Below, piece by piece: positions 19,391-28,606 of a stretch of 36,451 nt of DNA; the stretch's first letter is position 1, and each line of letters opens with the position of its first letter. The stretch covers positions 1 to 36,451 of the forward strand of contig CACDER010000009.1 in the NCBI GenBank assembly GCA_902551855.1. The letters are read 5' to 3'. This DNA is from an uncultured Cryomorphaceae bacterium. GTDB taxonomy: Bacteria > Bacteroidota > Bacteroidia > Flavobacteriales > UBA7430. The translations under genes and the position numbers were made by a program. A model generated the notes under the pieces. That model had not been told where the DNA came from. It saw nothing but the letters and a program-made list of their open reading frames with translations, and made no database searches.

Positions 19391-19831
19391 TTATGATTTA
19401 GGAAAGTCTCCAGTGACTGTTATACCCATACTTCTAGCAGTTCCAGCTACCATTTTCATAGCAGAGTTTATAGTAAAGCAATTTAAATCTACCATTTTGT
19501 CCTCAGCAATTGTTTTAATTTGATCCCAAGTTACTTTACCAACTTTTTTTCTGTTTGATTCAGAAGATCCTTTCTTAACTTTAGATAATTCCAAGAGCTG
19601 CACTGCAGCAGGTGGGGTCTTAATTACAAAATCAAAGGATTTATCTACGTAAACTGTTATAGATACAGGAAGGACTTTCCCTTGTTTGTCTTGGGTTCGA
19701 GCATTGAATTGTTTGCAAAATTCCATAATGTTAACACCTTTTGCACCTAAAGCTGGGCCAACAGGTGGAGAAGGGTTTGCTGATCCACCACGTACCTGTA
19801 ATTTAATTAAACCTACTATTTCTTTTGCCAT
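19391..19831 (-). CDS. rplK: Large ribosomal subunit protein uL11
   Basis: Protein of the GTPase-associated centre. The product is 146 residues. The N-terminal domain shows [41 protein letters not shown], with the proline-rich segment linked to thiostrepton and factor response. The C-terminal rRNA-binding domain ends in TARSMGITV. It is 20 bp after nusG. Confidence 0.98.
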   Translation of the reverse strand: MAKEIVGLIKLQVRGGSANPSPPVGPALGAKGVNIMEFCKQFNARTQDKQGKVLPVSITVYVDKSFDFVIKTPPAAVQLLELSKVKKGSSESNRKKVGKVTWDQIKTIAEDKMVDLNCFTINSAMKMVAGTARSMGITVTGDFPKS

Positions 19832-19851
19832 CTTAAAATTAGTTAACTGTT

Positions 19852-20403
19852 TTATTCTTTTTCAACTTGTAAAAAATTTAACTCCAAAGGGGTTTTTCTA
19901 CCAAATATTTTTACCATGACGAGTAATTTCCTCTTTTCTTCATTAATTTCTTCTATCAGACCACTAAATCCATTAAAAGGACCATCTATAACTTTCACAG
20001 GTTCACCAGCAACATAGGGCACACTCATTAATTCATCAGCCTCAGACAACTCATCTACTTTACCTAGCATTCTGTTAACTTCAGAAAGTCTTAATGGTAA
20101 CGGATCTCCTCCTTTCGTAGCACCAAGAAATCCAATTACTCCAGTAATTGACTTTATAGCATGAACAACTTCACCTATTAAGTCTGCTTCAATCATTATG
20201 TATCCAGGAAAAAAATTTCTTTCTTTTGTGACTTTTTTCCCATTCCTGATCTTGTAAACTTTCTCAGTTGGAACTAGTACTTGAGAAACATAATTCTCCA
20301 TTCTAAGCTCTTCTATTTCTCTTTCAATGTATGTCTTGACCTTAGATTCTTTTCCTGATATTGCCCTCACAACATACCATTTTTTTTTTGCTTCAACTTT
20401 CAT
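19852..20403 (-). CDS. nusG: Transcription termination/antitermination factor NusG
   Basis: Binds the RNA polymerase clamp and couples transcription to translation or Rho. The product is 183 residues. The NGN domain begins [21 protein letters not shown] and contains [12 protein letters not shown]. The KOW domain near the C-terminus reads [22 protein letters not shown]. There is no extra inserted domain. It is 13 bp after secE and 20 bp before rplK. Confidence 0.98.
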   Translation of the reverse strand: MKVEAKKKWYVVRAISGKESKVKTYIEREIEELRMENYVSQVLVPTEKVYKIRNGKKVTKERNFFPGYIMIEADLIGEVVHAIKSITGVIGFLGATKGGDPLPLRLSEVNRMLGKVDELSEADELMSVPYVAGEPVKVIDGPFNGFSGLIEEINEEKRKLLVMVKIFGRKTPLELNFLQVEKE

Positions 20404-20416
20404 AGAATATGGTTAG

Positions 20417-20599
20417 TTAAAATAAGTTATAAAATTCACCCAATATTTTATCAAATCCTAAATCCATTAAACTAATTATTAGAGCAATAATTATTGAAGA
20501 TATTGCAACTAATAAGGTACTGGATTGTAATTGAGAAAGACTAGGCCAGGTTACTTTAGTAATTAATTCATTATATGAGTCTAAAATATATTTCTTCAT
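20417..20599 (-). CDS. secE: Preprotein translocase subunit SecE
   Basis: Essential clamp of the SecYEG channel. The product is a 60-residue single-membrane-span form. An amphipathic surface helix (SYNELITKVTWPSLSQLQ, with the conserved VTWPS) is followed by one transmembrane helix (about 28-50). The short form is normal outside enterobacteria. It lies between tRNA-Trp and nusG, the conserved place for secE. Confidence 0.95.
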   Translation of the reverse strand: MKKYILDSYNELITKVTWPSLSQLQSSTLLVAISSIIIALIISLMDLGFDKILGEFYNLF

Positions 20600-20613
20600 A
20601 CACTATTTTTTTG

Positions 20614-20684
20614 CACGGGTAGAGAGATTCGAACTCCCATCGACGGTTTTGGAGACCGGAATGCTACCATTGCACCATACCCGT
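20614..20684 (-). tRNA. trnW: tRNA-Trp (CCA anticodon)
   Basis: On the minus strand a full cloverleaf can be drawn. The acceptor arm is ACGGGTA/TACCCGT. The D-stem is GTGC/GCAT. The anticodon loop CTCCAAA carries CCA. The T-arm is GGGAG-TTCGAAT-CTCTC, and the discriminator is G. The outermost anticodon-stem pair is a C/T mismatch. The 3' CCA is not encoded. It lies between tuf and secE, its usual conserved place. Confidence 0.95.
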
Positions 20685-20704
20685 GTGGGAAATTTCAAAT
20701 AATC

Positions 20705-21889
20705 TTATAAAATCTCTGTTACTTGTCCTGCACCAACTGTTCTTCCTCCTTCTCTTATTGCAAATCTTAAACCTTTATTCAAAGCAACAGTGTTTATCAA
20801 GTTAACTGTTATAGTTAAGTTATCACCAGGCATTACCATTTCAGTTCCCTCTGGTAATACTATTTCACCAGTCACATCAGTTGTTCTTATATAAAATTGA
20901 GGTCTATATTTATTATGAAAAGGAGTATGTCTTCCTCCTTCCTCTTTTTTTAACACATATACCTCAGCTTTAAATTTATCATGAGGAGTAACTGAGCTAG
21001 GTTTACATATAACCATACCTCTTTTGATATCTGTTTTTTCTATACCACGAAGTAATAAACCAACATTATCTCCAGCTTCACCTCTGTCAAGAATTTTTCT
21101 AAACATTTCTACACCAGTTATTGTTGAAGATAAATTTTCAGCTCCCATTCCAAGAATATCAACAGTATCTCCACTATTTGCAACTCCTAGTTCAATTCTA
21201 CCAGTAGCAACAGTTCCTCTACCAGTGATAGAAAATACATCTTCGACCGGCATCAGAAAATCTTTTTCGACATCTCTAACTGGCATCTCGATCCACTCAT
21301 CAACATTTTTCATAAGCTCTTTAACAGTGTCAACCCATTTACCCTCACCATTTAAAGCACCTAGTGCTGAACCTTGAACAACAGGAGTATTGTCTCCATC
21401 AAATTCATAGAAAGATAAAAGGTCTCTAATTTCCATATCGACAAGTTCGAGTAATTCTTCATCATCCACCATATCAACTTTATTCATGAAAACAACAATT
21501 CTAGGAACACCAACCTGTCTTGCTAAAAGTATATGTTCTCGAGTCTGTGGCATTGGACCGTCAGTGGCAGCAACTACTAGTATTGCTCCATCCATTTGTG
21601 CCGCACCAGTTACCATATTTTTGACATAATCTGCGTGGCCAGGACAATCGACATGTGCATAATGACGGTTTTGAGTCTCATATTCAACATGAGAAGTATT
21701 AATTGTAATACCTCTCTCTTTTTCTTCGGGTGCATTGTCTATTGCATCAAAGTCTTTTTTAGCTGCCAATCCATCAGTAGCAAGTACAGTAGTAATTGCA
21801 GCAGTTAGTGTAGTTTTTCCATGATCAACATGACCAATAGTACCTATATTTAGGTGGGGTTTACCTCTTTGAAAAGTTTCTTTTGCCAT
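20705..21889 (-). CDS. tuf: Elongation factor Tu
   Basis: GTPase that delivers aminoacyl-tRNA to the ribosome, 394 residues. The G motifs are GHVDHGKT (19-26), DCPGH (81-85), NKVDMVDD and SALGA. Domain 2 and 3 sequences are intact, ending [14 protein letters not shown]. It lies between tRNA-Gly (55 bp upstream) and tRNA-Trp (20 bp downstream). It is thus co-transcribed with tRNAs that must be cut out of the precursor, as in the tRNA-tufB units of other bacteria. It is the only tuf in this window. Confidence 0.99.
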   Translation of the reverse strand: MAKETFQRGKPHLNIGTIGHVDHGKTTLTAAITTVLATDGLAAKKDFDAIDNAPEEKERGITINTSHVEYETQNRHYAHVDCPGHADYVKNMVTGAAQMDGAILVVAATDGPMPQTREHILLARQVGVPRIVVFMNKVDMVDDEELLELVDMEIRDLLSFYEFDGDNTPVVQGSALGALNGEGKWVDTVKELMKNVDEWIEMPVRDVEKDFLMPVEDVFSITGRGTVATGRIELGVANSGDTVDILGMGAENLSSTITGVEMFRKILDRGEAGDNVGLLLRGIEKTDIKRGMVICKPSSVTPHDKFKAEVYVLKKEEGGRHTPFHNKYRPQFYIRTTDVTGEIVLPEGTEMVMPGDNLTITVNLINTVALNKGLRFAIREGGRTVGAGQVTEIL

Positions 21890-21944
21890 AATTTTTAATT
21901 TAAATTAAATACTAAATTAATATATATCTGAAATCAGATACTTG

Positions 21945-22017
21945 AGCGAGAGACGAGAATCGAACTCGCAACCCTCAGCTTGGAAGGCTGACGCTCTACC
22001 AATTGAGCTACTCTCGC
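21945..22017 (-). tRNA. trnG: tRNA-Gly (TCC anticodon)
   Basis: Minus-strand cloverleaf. The acceptor arm is GCGAGAG/CTCTCGC, the D-stem GCTC/GAGC, the anticodon arm TCAGC-CTTCCAA-GCTGA, and the T-arm GCGAG-TTCGATT-CTCGT. It is 73 nt with no encoded CCA. It is third in the Thr-Tyr-Gly tRNA run upstream of tuf. Confidence 0.97.
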
Positions 22018-22031
22018 TTTTATATTTTAAG

Positions 22032-22113
22032 TGGTGGGAGAAGGATTCGAACCTTCGAAGGCTAGGCCAGCAGATTTACAGTCTGCCCTCGTTGACCGCT
22101 TGAGTATCCCACC
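22032..22113 (-). tRNA. trnY: tRNA-Tyr (GTA anticodon)
   Basis: Minus-strand class II tRNA of 82 nt with a long variable arm. The acceptor is GGTGGGA/TCCCACC, the anticodon loop is CTGTAAA (GTA), the T-arm is GAAGG-TTCGAAT-CCTTC, and the discriminator is A. CCA is not encoded. It lies 14 bp before tRNA-Gly. Confidence 0.97.
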
Positions 22114-22145
22114 CCAACAATTTTTCACAAAATAAAGAACAACAG

Positions 22146-22219
22146 AGCCGATGGAGGGGCTCGAACCCACGACCTGCTGATTACAAATCAGCTGCTCTAG
22201 CCAGCTGAGCTACATCGGC
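22146..22219 (-). tRNA. trnT: tRNA-Thr (TGT anticodon)
   Basis: Minus-strand 74-nt cloverleaf. The acceptor is GCCGATG/CATCGGC, the D-stem GCTC/GAGC, the anticodon arm CTGAT-TTGTAAT-CAG with TGT, and the T-arm GTGGG-TTCGAGC-CCCTC. CCA is not encoded. It is the first gene of the tRNA-tuf-ribosomal-polymerase run, about 47 bp from the candidate promoter. Confidence 0.97.
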
Positions 22220-22265
22220 AATGTCATCTCACTCTTAACCAAAAAACCTTCTGAAAAAGAGACTG

Positions 22266-22273
22266 CAAATTTA
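22266..22273 (-). promoter_or_regulatory. Candidate -7 element of the tRNA-tuf promoter
   Basis: The minus strand reads TAAATTTG at 22273-22266, an exact TAnnTTTG match. It lies in the 175-bp gap 22220-22394 between xerC and tRNA-Thr, the only sizeable gap upstream of the 13-kb cluster. I could not find a well-spaced TTTG -33 element. Transcription would start near 22259, about 40 bp before tRNA-Thr. The rest of the gap is AT-rich and shows no gene and no clear xerC terminator. Confidence 0.45.
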
Positions 22274-22394
22274 TAAAACTAATGAACATGAAAAAATAAT
22301 ATTCAATTTTTTTTTAAATGATTTATTTCAATAGAAGGAAAAAAATAAAAAAGTTAATTTAAATTATAGGAAATAATTTGTTAAAATTAGAGAA

Positions 22395-23282
22395 TTATTC
22401 TGAACCACGTGGATGAGATAAGTTATAAATTTTCTTTAAATTTTCATAGGATGTATGAGTATAAATTTGAGTTGAATTAAGACTGGAGTGTCCTAATATT
22501 TCTTTTATTGCCATAAGATCAGCTCCCTCGTTGAGCAGGTGAGTGGCAAATGCATGTCTAAGAGTGTGTGGACTTTTTTTTGTTATGGTAGAAACTTTAC
22601 TAATGTATGATTTTACAATTCTATAGACCAATTTAGGGTATAACTTTTTGCCATTGTGATTCAAAAATAAATATTTAGAATTATTTTTAAAACAATTGTC
22701 TCTAACGCTGATAAATTTTTTTAAATCAGTTAAGTGACTATCTAATAATGGAATTAACCTTTGTTTATCTCTTTTTCCAGTAACTTTAATATATTTTTGA
22801 TAAAAACTTATATCATTAACTTCTAAGTTAATTAGCTCTGATAACCTGATTCCAGTGTAATAAAACATTTGTAATATGGTTTTATCTCTTTCTCCAACAT
22901 AACCTTCAAGAAAAAAATTATTATCAAAAAGTATATTTAGATCCTCTTTACTGGCAAATTCTGGAATCTTTTTTTTTGTCTTCAAAGAAATAATATTTTT
23001 GGTAGGATTATCATTAAAAAAGTTATTATTATTTTGAAATCTATAATATCTTCTTAAAACAGAGAGTTTTCTGTTAACAGAGTTTTTATCGTAACCTTTA
23101 GAAACTAAATGAGAAATCCAAGCTTTAATATTTGCGGCTTTAACATCTTTTAATGTTAAGTCTAGGTTAAGTGATAAAAATTTTTCAAACTGATTTAAAT
23201 CTGAAACATACGATTTAACGGTAAGTGGAGAATATCTCTTTACTGAATCAATATATTCAATAAATTTGGAAATGTAATTCAT
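22395..23282 (-). CDS. xerC: Tyrosine recombinase XerC/XerD family
   Basis: The 295-residue product has an N-terminal SAM-like core-binding domain (about 1-85) and a catalytic domain. The catalytic residues are R146 (YYTGIRLSEL), K170 (TGKRDKQR), H239 and R242 (SPHTLRHAFATHLL), H265 (LGHSS) and nucleophile Y274 (STQIYTH). It most likely resolves chromosome dimers at dif. It lies 26 bp after rpsU, an arrangement shared by many Bacteroidota. That points to a housekeeping Xer protein rather than a phage or transposon integrase. XerC versus XerD cannot be decided here. Confidence 0.9.
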   Translation of the reverse strand: MNYISKFIEYIDSVKRYSPLTVKSYVSDLNQFEKFLSLNLDLTLKDVKAANIKAWISHLVSKGYDKNSVNRKLSVLRRYYRFQNNNNFFNDNPTKNIISLKTKKKIPEFASKEDLNILFDNNFFLEGYVGERDKTILQMFYYTGIRLSELINLEVNDISFYQKYIKVTGKRDKQRLIPLLDSHLTDLKKFISVRDNCFKNNSKYLFLNHNGKKLYPKLVYRIVKSYISKVSTITKKSPHTLRHAFATHLLNEGADLMAIKEILGHSSLNSTQIYTHTSYENLKKIYNLSHPRGSE

Positions 23283-23308
23283 TCTTAAATCGAAGAAGGA
23301 TGAGAAAT

Positions 23309-23497
23309 TTACTCAGCTTGCTTGAGTTGTTGAACGTATGCTGCTTTGATGAGTTGCTGTCTTCTTCTAACTGATGGTTTTACAAATTCTTTTCTTGCTC
23401 TCAAATCTTTCATAGCGCCAGTTTTATCAAACTTACGCTTAAATCTTTTGAGAGCTCTTTCAATTGCTTCTCCGTCTTTAACAGGGATTATGATCAT
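23309..23497 (-). CDS. rpsU: Small ribosomal subunit protein bS21
   Basis: A 62-residue, strongly basic protein (MIIIPVKDGEAIERALKRFKRKFDKTG, then a C-terminal RRRQQLIKAAY tail). bS21 sits beside the 3' end of 16S rRNA. In Bacteroidota it takes part in hiding the anti-Shine-Dalgarno sequence, which fits the lack of such sites throughout this window. No purine-rich SD site is visible before the ATG here (TTTTAATAAT). It is co-directional with xerC, 26 bp downstream. Confidence 0.97.
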   Translation of the reverse strand: MIIIPVKDGEAIERALKRFKRKFDKTGAMKDLRARKEFVKPSVRRRQQLIKAAYVQQLKQAE

Positions 23498-23516
23498 ATT
23501 ATTAAAATTAATTCTG

Positions 23517-23549
23517 CAAATATAATAAAAATAACAATATTTAAAACAA
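23517..23549 (-). promoter_or_regulatory. Bacteroidota-type promoter for rpsU
   Basis: On the minus strand TTG (23549-23547) is followed 22 bp later by TATATTTG (23524-23517), fitting TTTG-N19-23-TAnnTTTG. Transcription would begin near 23510, leaving a leader of only about 13 nt before the rpsU ATG at 23497. Confidence 0.5.
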
Positions 23550-23556
23550 CTTAAAT

Positions 23557-24693
23557 TTATTTTAATATTTGCTTAGAAATTACTAACAACTGAATCTGAG
23601 AAGTACCCTCACCAATAGTTGTTAACTTAGAATCTCTATAAAATTTTTCAACAGGAAAATCTTTAATATATCCATAACCTCCAAAAATTTGCACTGCAAG
23701 ATTTGATATATCTACCGAAACCTCAGATGAATAATACTTTGCCATTGAACTTTCTTTAGTAACGTTTAAAAATCTATCAATCTTATCTACTGCTTTGTAA
23801 ATTAGTAATTCTGATGCCATAATTTTACTGTACATATCTGCTAAAATAAATGCTATAGATTGATGATTGGATATAGGTATTTTAAATTGTATTCTTTCCT
23901 TAGAATACTTTAAAGAATTTTGATAAGCACCTTTTGATATACCAAGTGCCAGGGCAGCAATTGAAATTCTTCCTCCATCTAGAATTTTCATAGATTGAAT
24001 AAAGCCCTCTCCAATTTTTCCAAGTAAATTTTCTTGAGGTATTCTACAATTATCAAAAATAATTTCAGAAGTCTCTGATGCTCTCATTCCTAGTTTATCC
24101 TCTTTTTTCCCTGAAAAAAAACCTTTAGTACCTTTCTCAACAACAAAAGCAGACATGTCACTTGAATTATTTTTGTTCCCAGTTCTTGCTATTACAACTA
24201 TAACTGAAGCAGAAATACCATGAGTTATAAAATTTTTTGATCCATTTAAAATCCAATCATTACCAACTTTAACTGCTTTAGTTTTCATATTACCAGAATC
24301 AGATCCTGTATTTTGTTCAGTTAAAGCCCAAGCACCCATTTGTTGACCTGAACATAGTTTGGGTAGCCATTTTTTTTTCTGATATTCATTTCCAAACTTA
24401 TATATATGAGCTAGACAAAGTGAATTATGAGCTGCAACAGATAAACCTATTGAAGGATCTATTTTAGAGATCTCTTCAATTATTTTAACATATTCTTTAT
24501 AAGTTAGTTCCGATCCACCATATTTTTCAGGAATTAACACTCCCATTATCCCCATTTTTCCTAAAATTTTAAATAAATCTACAGGGAAATACTGTTTATC
24601 ATCCCATTCTTTATAAAATGGTAAAATATGTTTTTTAACAAGATCCTTTACTGACCTTTGAATACTTTTTTGAGTATCAGAATATTTTATCAT
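23557..24693 (-). CDS. Acyl-CoA dehydrogenase
   Basis: FAD enzyme for the alpha,beta-oxidation step of acyl-CoAs. The 378-residue product has the three-domain family layout. The flavin/substrate motif is ALTEQNTGSDSGNMKTKA. The C-terminal QIFGGYGYIKDFPVEKFYRDSKLTTIGEGTSQIQ carries the catalytic-base glutamate (EGTSQIQ). Substrate could be a short-chain, branched-chain or glutaryl-type acyl-CoA; the sequence does not settle it. Its start follows the stop of the symporter gene with no gap, so the two are probably co-transcribed. Confidence 0.93.
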   Translation of the reverse strand: MIKYSDTQKSIQRSVKDLVKKHILPFYKEWDDKQYFPVDLFKILGKMGIMGVLIPEKYGGSELTYKEYVKIIEEISKIDPSIGLSVAAHNSLCLAHIYKFGNEYQKKKWLPKLCSGQQMGAWALTEQNTGSDSGNMKTKAVKVGNDWILNGSKNFITHGISASVIVVIARTGNKNNSSDMSAFVVEKGTKGFFSGKKEDKLGMRASETSEIIFDNCRIPQENLLGKIGEGFIQSMKILDGGRISIAALALGISKGAYQNSLKYSKERIQFKIPISNHQSIAFILADMYSKIMASELLIYKAVDKIDRFLNVTKESSMAKYYSSEVSVDISNLAVQIFGGYGYIKDFPVEKFYRDSKLTTIGEGTSQIQLLVISKQILK

Positions 24694-26172
24694 TTATTTT
24701 ACTTTTTTAACTTTATCTGAATTTAATTTCTCTGAATACATTTCTAGATCTTTTTTAACTTCATTGGTTAAAAAATATAGACCTAGAATATTTGGGAAAG
24801 CCATTGCTAAAATCATCATATCTGAAAAATCAATTACTGAACCTAAACTAACTGAAGATCCAATAACTACAAACGATAAAAATAACAATTTATAGGAAAT
24901 ATCTACAAATTTTGAGTTTCCAAATAAATATGTCCATGATTTTAATCCATAATATGACCAAGATATCATTGATGAAAAAGCGAATAAAAAAATTGCTACA
25001 ACTAATAACAATGGAAACCATGAAATAACTGATTCAAAAGCTGAAGAAGTCAATTGAGCTCCTTCTAAATCAAATCCTGAATGTCTGCCAGTAATAATAA
25101 TAACAAAGGCAGTCATAGTACAAATTACAACTGTATCGATAAATGGTTCTAAGAGAGCAACAATTCCCTCTTTTACTGGTTCATCAGTTTTTACTGCTGA
25201 ATGAGCTATGGCAGCAGAACCTATTCCAGCCTCATTTGAAAAAGCTGACCTTTTAAATCCTTGAATTAAAACTCCAATAATTCCCCCTTTTGTGGCATCA
25301 TTTGAAAAAGCAGATGTTACTATTAAATTTAAAACATCAAAGATTTTGTTATAATTTAGTATTATTATAAATAAGGACGCTCCTACATATAAAACAGCCA
25401 TAAATGGTACAATTTTTTCTGTTATCTTAGCTATTGACTTTATACCTCCTATAATAACTAAGCCTACAATAAAAGAAAGTATCAAACCAAAATAAAATCC
25501 ATTTCCAGGCATTATTTGGAATTGACCTTCAATTTGAGCATAAGCTTGATTTGCTTGAAACATACATCCTCCTCCAAATGATCCACCTATACATAATATG
25601 GCAAATAAAGCTCCTATAAACTTACCAAATTTTTCAAAATTCCTTGATTTAAATGTCTCACTTAAATAATACATAGGACCACCTGAAACCTCGCCTTTGT
25701 CATTTATTTTTCTATACTTTACTCCAAGAGTACATTCAACAAATTTAGAGGACATTCCCAGAAATCCTGCAATTATCATCCAAAATGTTGCACCCGGTCC
25801 ACCAACAGAAATTGCTACTGCAACACCTGCTATATTTCCTAATCCAACTGTCGCAGATAAAGCCGTTGTAAGTGCTTGAAAATGAGACACTTCACCATCA
25901 TCATTTGGACTATCATACTTACCTCTAACCAAATCTATTGCATGCTTAAAATAAAAAATATTTACGAATTTCATTTTTAAAGTAAAAAAAACTGCACCAC
26001 TTATTAACCATATTACTACAATTGGAATTCCCATCGAAAAAGGTTCCCAAAATATTATTTTTGACATTATTTCAACAATTGGGTCAAAAACTGAGTTAAT
26101 GGATTTGGATAAATTATTTTCTGCAAACGTAAAATTATGAGAGAATAATAAAATATATTTAATTTTTTTCAT
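24694..26172 (-). CDS. Sodium:alanine/glycine symporter (AGCS family)
   Basis: Inner-membrane amino-acid:cation symporter of 492 residues with about 10-11 predicted membrane spans. AGCS signatures are [53 protein letters not shown] and [26 protein letters not shown]. Alanine or glycine with Na+ is the usual substrate in the family but cannot be proven here. The N-terminal 20 residues are hydrophobic and could be a signal-like extension. The gene is immediately followed by the acyl-CoA dehydrogenase and is 10 bp after the channel-like gene. Confidence 0.92.
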   Translation of the reverse strand: MKKIKYILLFSHNFTFAENNLSKSINSVFDPIVEIMSKIIFWEPFSMGIPIVVIWLISGAVFFTLKMKFVNIFYFKHAIDLVRGKYDSPNDDGEVSHFQALTTALSATVGLGNIAGVAVAISVGGPGATFWMIIAGFLGMSSKFVECTLGVKYRKINDKGEVSGGPMYYLSETFKSRNFEKFGKFIGALFAILCIGGSFGGGCMFQANQAYAQIEGQFQIMPGNGFYFGLILSFIVGLVIIGGIKSIAKITEKIVPFMAVLYVGASLFIIILNYNKIFDVLNLIVTSAFSNDATKGGIIGVLIQGFKRSAFSNEAGIGSAAIAHSAVKTDEPVKEGIVALLEPFIDTVVICTMTAFVIIITGRHSGFDLEGAQLTSSAFESVISWFPLLLVVAIFLFAFSSMISWSYYGLKSWTYLFGNSKFVDISYKLLFLSFVVIGSSVSLGSVIDFSDMMILAMAFPNILGLYFLTNEVKKDLEMYSEKLNSDKVKKVK

Positions 26173-26182
26173 TGGGTAATAT

Positions 26183-26917
26183 TTAAACTAATGAAGAAAT
26201 GTAATTTGCACCTATAATACTCAAGTTCATTACTTCATCTGAACCCATTTTCTTTAATTTTGATTCAGAATTAAGATTATCTGCTACACTAACAACTTTT
26301 ATATTATTATTTAATTTTTTTACCAAAAAAATATTATCAATGTTTAAATTATCTTTTTTATAAAGAGTTAAAAAAACTTTAGCAGTATTAACATTTATCT
26401 TAGTTAATAAGTCCTCATCTATTTTTTTATTGATGGTAATTAATTTATTTTGATTTTTATCGTTATCCATTTCAATAAAATTATTTTCATGATTCTCATT
26501 AACCATAACTATAAAATTACTCTCATTTTTAATTTTAGATACTACTTCAGTTACTAAATTTTTATCACCACATATAATCACATGACTTGATATATTAGCT
26601 AATAATTTTTCCACCTTATTTTTTTTTAATGATTTACTTAAATTTCTGTCTATAAAATATGCAGTTACAATTGATATAGCATAGGTATATATACAAATAT
26701 TAAAAATTATTAATATTGACACAAAAATTCTGCCAATTGAGCTTAAGGGTTGAACTAAACTTAAACCAACTGTCGAAAAAATTACAATTGTTTCATAAAG
26801 TGCATCAAAAATTGAATAATCTTCAATTATTATGAAACCTAAAATTCCAGTAAAAAAAATTAAACTTAATAAGATTAAAGCTATACCTAATCTCTTGTAA
26901 AAAATTTCACTGTTCAT
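26183..26917 (-). CDS. Potassium-channel-like protein with degenerate filter and TrkA-N-like domain
   Basis: The 244-residue product starts with two membrane helices (about 10-32 and 65-90) flanking a pore-loop-like segment, the 2TM potassium-channel layout. The selectivity filter position reads [13 protein letters not shown] (48-60). Potassium channels need TVGYG or TVGFG. The cytoplasmic part (110-244) resembles an RCK/TrkA-N domain, but its nucleotide motif is reduced to HVIICGDKN (112-120) and there is no TrkA-C domain. Related Bacteroidota proteins are about 100 residues longer. It may be a decayed channel, a subunit, or a protein that no longer conducts K+. It lies 10 bp upstream of the symporter gene. 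Confidence 0.7.
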   Translation of the reverse strand: MNSEIFYKRLGIALILLSLIFFTGILGFIIIEDYSIFDALYETIVIFSTVGLSLVQPLSSIGRIFVSILIIFNICIYTYAISIVTAYFIDRNLSKSLKKNKVEKLLANISSHVIICGDKNLVTEVVSKIKNESNFIVMVNENHENNFIEMDNDKNQNKLITINKKIDEDLLTKINVNTAKVFLTLYKKDNLNIDNIFLVKKLNNNIKVVSVADNLNSESKLKKMGSDEVMNLSIIGANYISSLV

Positions 26918-26969
26918 ATTTATATATTATAATATCAATTATATTGACATAAAATTAATATTTAAATAT

Positions 26970-26995
26970 AAAAAAAAGCCTCTAAAAAGAGACTT
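26970..26995 (-). terminator. Intrinsic terminator after rpmB
   Basis: On the minus strand AAGTCTC, a six-base loop and GAGGCTT (26995-26976) form a 7-bp stem with one G-U pair, followed by at least six T (26975-26970). It lies 10 bp past the rpmB stop. The opposite strand has no T-run after the stem, so it is directional. Confidence 0.85.
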
Positions 26996-27004
26996 AAAAA
27001 ATTA

Positions 27005-27244
27005 TTATTTTAAATTCTTGATATTTAAGTTATAATCTTTAATAACCTTTGACAATCCCTTTTTATTGATTGTTTTGAGAATTGAGGTAGATATTTTTAG
27101 TGTAACCTGTTTTTTTAACTCAGGTATATAAAATTTCTTTTTAATCAAATTAATTGAAAAGGTTCTTTTAGTCTTTTTATTAGAGTGAGAAACATTGTTG
27201 CCAACTAAAGCTTTTTTGTTTGAAATTGAACATATTCTTGACAT
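27005..27244 (-). CDS. rpmB: Large ribosomal subunit protein bL28
   Basis: A basic 79-residue protein starting at ATG 27244 (MSRICSISNKKALVGNNVSHSNKKTKRTF), which is the expected bL28 N-terminus. An upstream in-frame ATG at 27265 would add seven hydrophobic residues without family support. The conserved GNNVSHSNKKTKR stretch is clear. A terminator directly follows. bL33 often follows bL28 in Bacteroidota but does not here. Confidence 0.95.
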   Translation of the reverse strand: MSRICSISNKKALVGNNVSHSNKKTKRTFSINLIKKKFYIPELKKQVTLKISTSILKTINKKGLSKVIKDYNLNIKNLK

Positions 27245-27305
27245 AATAAAAAATTTTAAAAACAAAATTAATTTTTTTATTCAAAACTAAAAAATATTTA
27301 CAAAA

Positions 27306-28550
27306 TTATTTGGAATTTCTCAAATGAAGTAACAAATCAAAAAAAATTGAATTAGCAGTTCTTTGAATATTTGAAACTCTATTTTTACCAAATTTATATT
27401 TATAAGTTAAACAAGACTTAGGTGTTGCAATTCCAGCCCAAACTAACCCTACAGGTTTATCAGTCCCATCAGATTCTGGGCCTGCAATCCCAGATACAGA
27501 TATAGAATAATCAGTTTTAAAGATTTTTTTTGAATTTACTGCCATTTGATTAACTACTCTTTCACTTACCGCTCCATATTTTAGAATTATTTTTGGATCG
27601 ACATTTAAAATATTAGTTTTGATTTCGTTGTTGTAGGCTATAACTGTACCTTTAAAAAATTCTGAGCTTCCAGGAATTTTTGTGAATAAGTGTGATAAAT
27701 AACCTCCAGTACAACTTTCAGCCAAAGAGATGGTTAATTTTTTTTTAATTAATATTCTTGAAATACTTTCTTCAATTGTAGTTTGATCCTCCCCAAAAAT
27801 ATATTGTGGAATTATTCCATATAATTTTTTTACATGATAATCTATAATATTTTTGATATTTTCATTGTTATCTCCGCTTATACTTAATCTTAATCTAACT
27901 CTATTATAAGATGGCAAAAATGCTAACTTTACCTTTTTATCTAAATTATCCATCCATTCTTCTAGTATTTCTACTAAATTAGTCTCTGGTAAACCAAATG
28001 TATTTATAGTTTTATTAATAACATTAATTGGCTTAAAAAAAAGTTTCAATTTCTTTATTACATAATTTTCCATCATCATTTTCATTTCAGAGGGAACTCC
28101 AGGAAGAGCAATGACATGATTATTATTATTTTCAAACCACATTCCTGAAGCAGTTCCAATTTTATTTAATATTACTTTACATTTTTTTGGAAGATATGCT
28201 TGATGAAAATTTAGTTCATTTGGAACTTTATTTCTTTTTTTAAAAAGTTTAATTATATGATCTAATATTTTTTCATTTTTAACCAGACTATCATTAAAAA
28301 ATTTACATAAAACTTTTTTTGTCAAATCATCGTGTGTGGGTCCTAGTCCACCAGTAGTTATTATTATATTGGATTCCTTCAAACACAAATTTAATGTATT
28401 TATTATATCATTTTCTGAATCAGAAATTGATATAATTTTTTTAACTTCTAATCCTACATTATTAATTTCTTTTGCAATCCATGATGAATTAGTATCTTGA
28501 ACTTGTCCTATAATTAACTCATCACCAATTGTTAAAATTGATATACTCAT
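27306..28550 (-). CDS. cinA: CinA family protein (NMN deamidase domain)
   Basis: The 414-residue two-domain protein has an N-terminal MoaB/MogA-like domain (ILTIGDELIIGQVQDTNSSWIA, TTGGLGPTHDDLTKK). The C-terminal CinA domain (about 255-414; SLAESCTGGYLSHLFTKIPGSSEFFKGTVIAYNNEIK, VSGIAGPESDGTDKPVGLVW) carries pyridine-nucleotide amidohydrolase activity in related proteins. It probably recycles NMN to nicotinic acid mononucleotide, a housekeeping NAD-repair role. The name from competence induction is historical. It lies before rpmB on the same strand and is divergent from the nucleoside phosphorylase. Confidence 0.93.
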   Translation of the reverse strand: MSISILTIGDELIIGQVQDTNSSWIAKEINNVGLEVKKIISISDSENDIINTLNLCLKESNIIITTGGLGPTHDDLTKKVLCKFFNDSLVKNEKILDHIIKLFKKRNKVPNELNFHQAYLPKKCKVILNKIGTASGMWFENNNNHVIALPGVPSEMKMMMENYVIKKLKLFFKPINVINKTINTFGLPETNLVEILEEWMDNLDKKVKLAFLPSYNRVRLRLSISGDNNENIKNIIDYHVKKLYGIIPQYIFGEDQTTIEESISRILIKKKLTISLAESCTGGYLSHLFTKIPGSSEFFKGTVIAYNNEIKTNILNVDPKIILKYGAVSERVVNQMAVNSKKIFKTDYSISVSGIAGPESDGTDKPVGLVWAGIATPKSCLTYKYKFGKNRVSNIQRTANSIFFDLLLHLRNSK

Positions 28551-28606
28551 TCTTTTATTTTATTCCTTTAATATCATAAATTTATATTAAAAAAAAAAAT
28601 TAATGT

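Noticed and set aside
22395-23282. Tyrosine recombinase as evidence of an integrated element
   Set aside because: It lies directly after rpsU among core genes, as Xer genes do in many Bacteroidota. There are no phage or cargo genes, and the adjacent tRNAs show no repeated attachment site.
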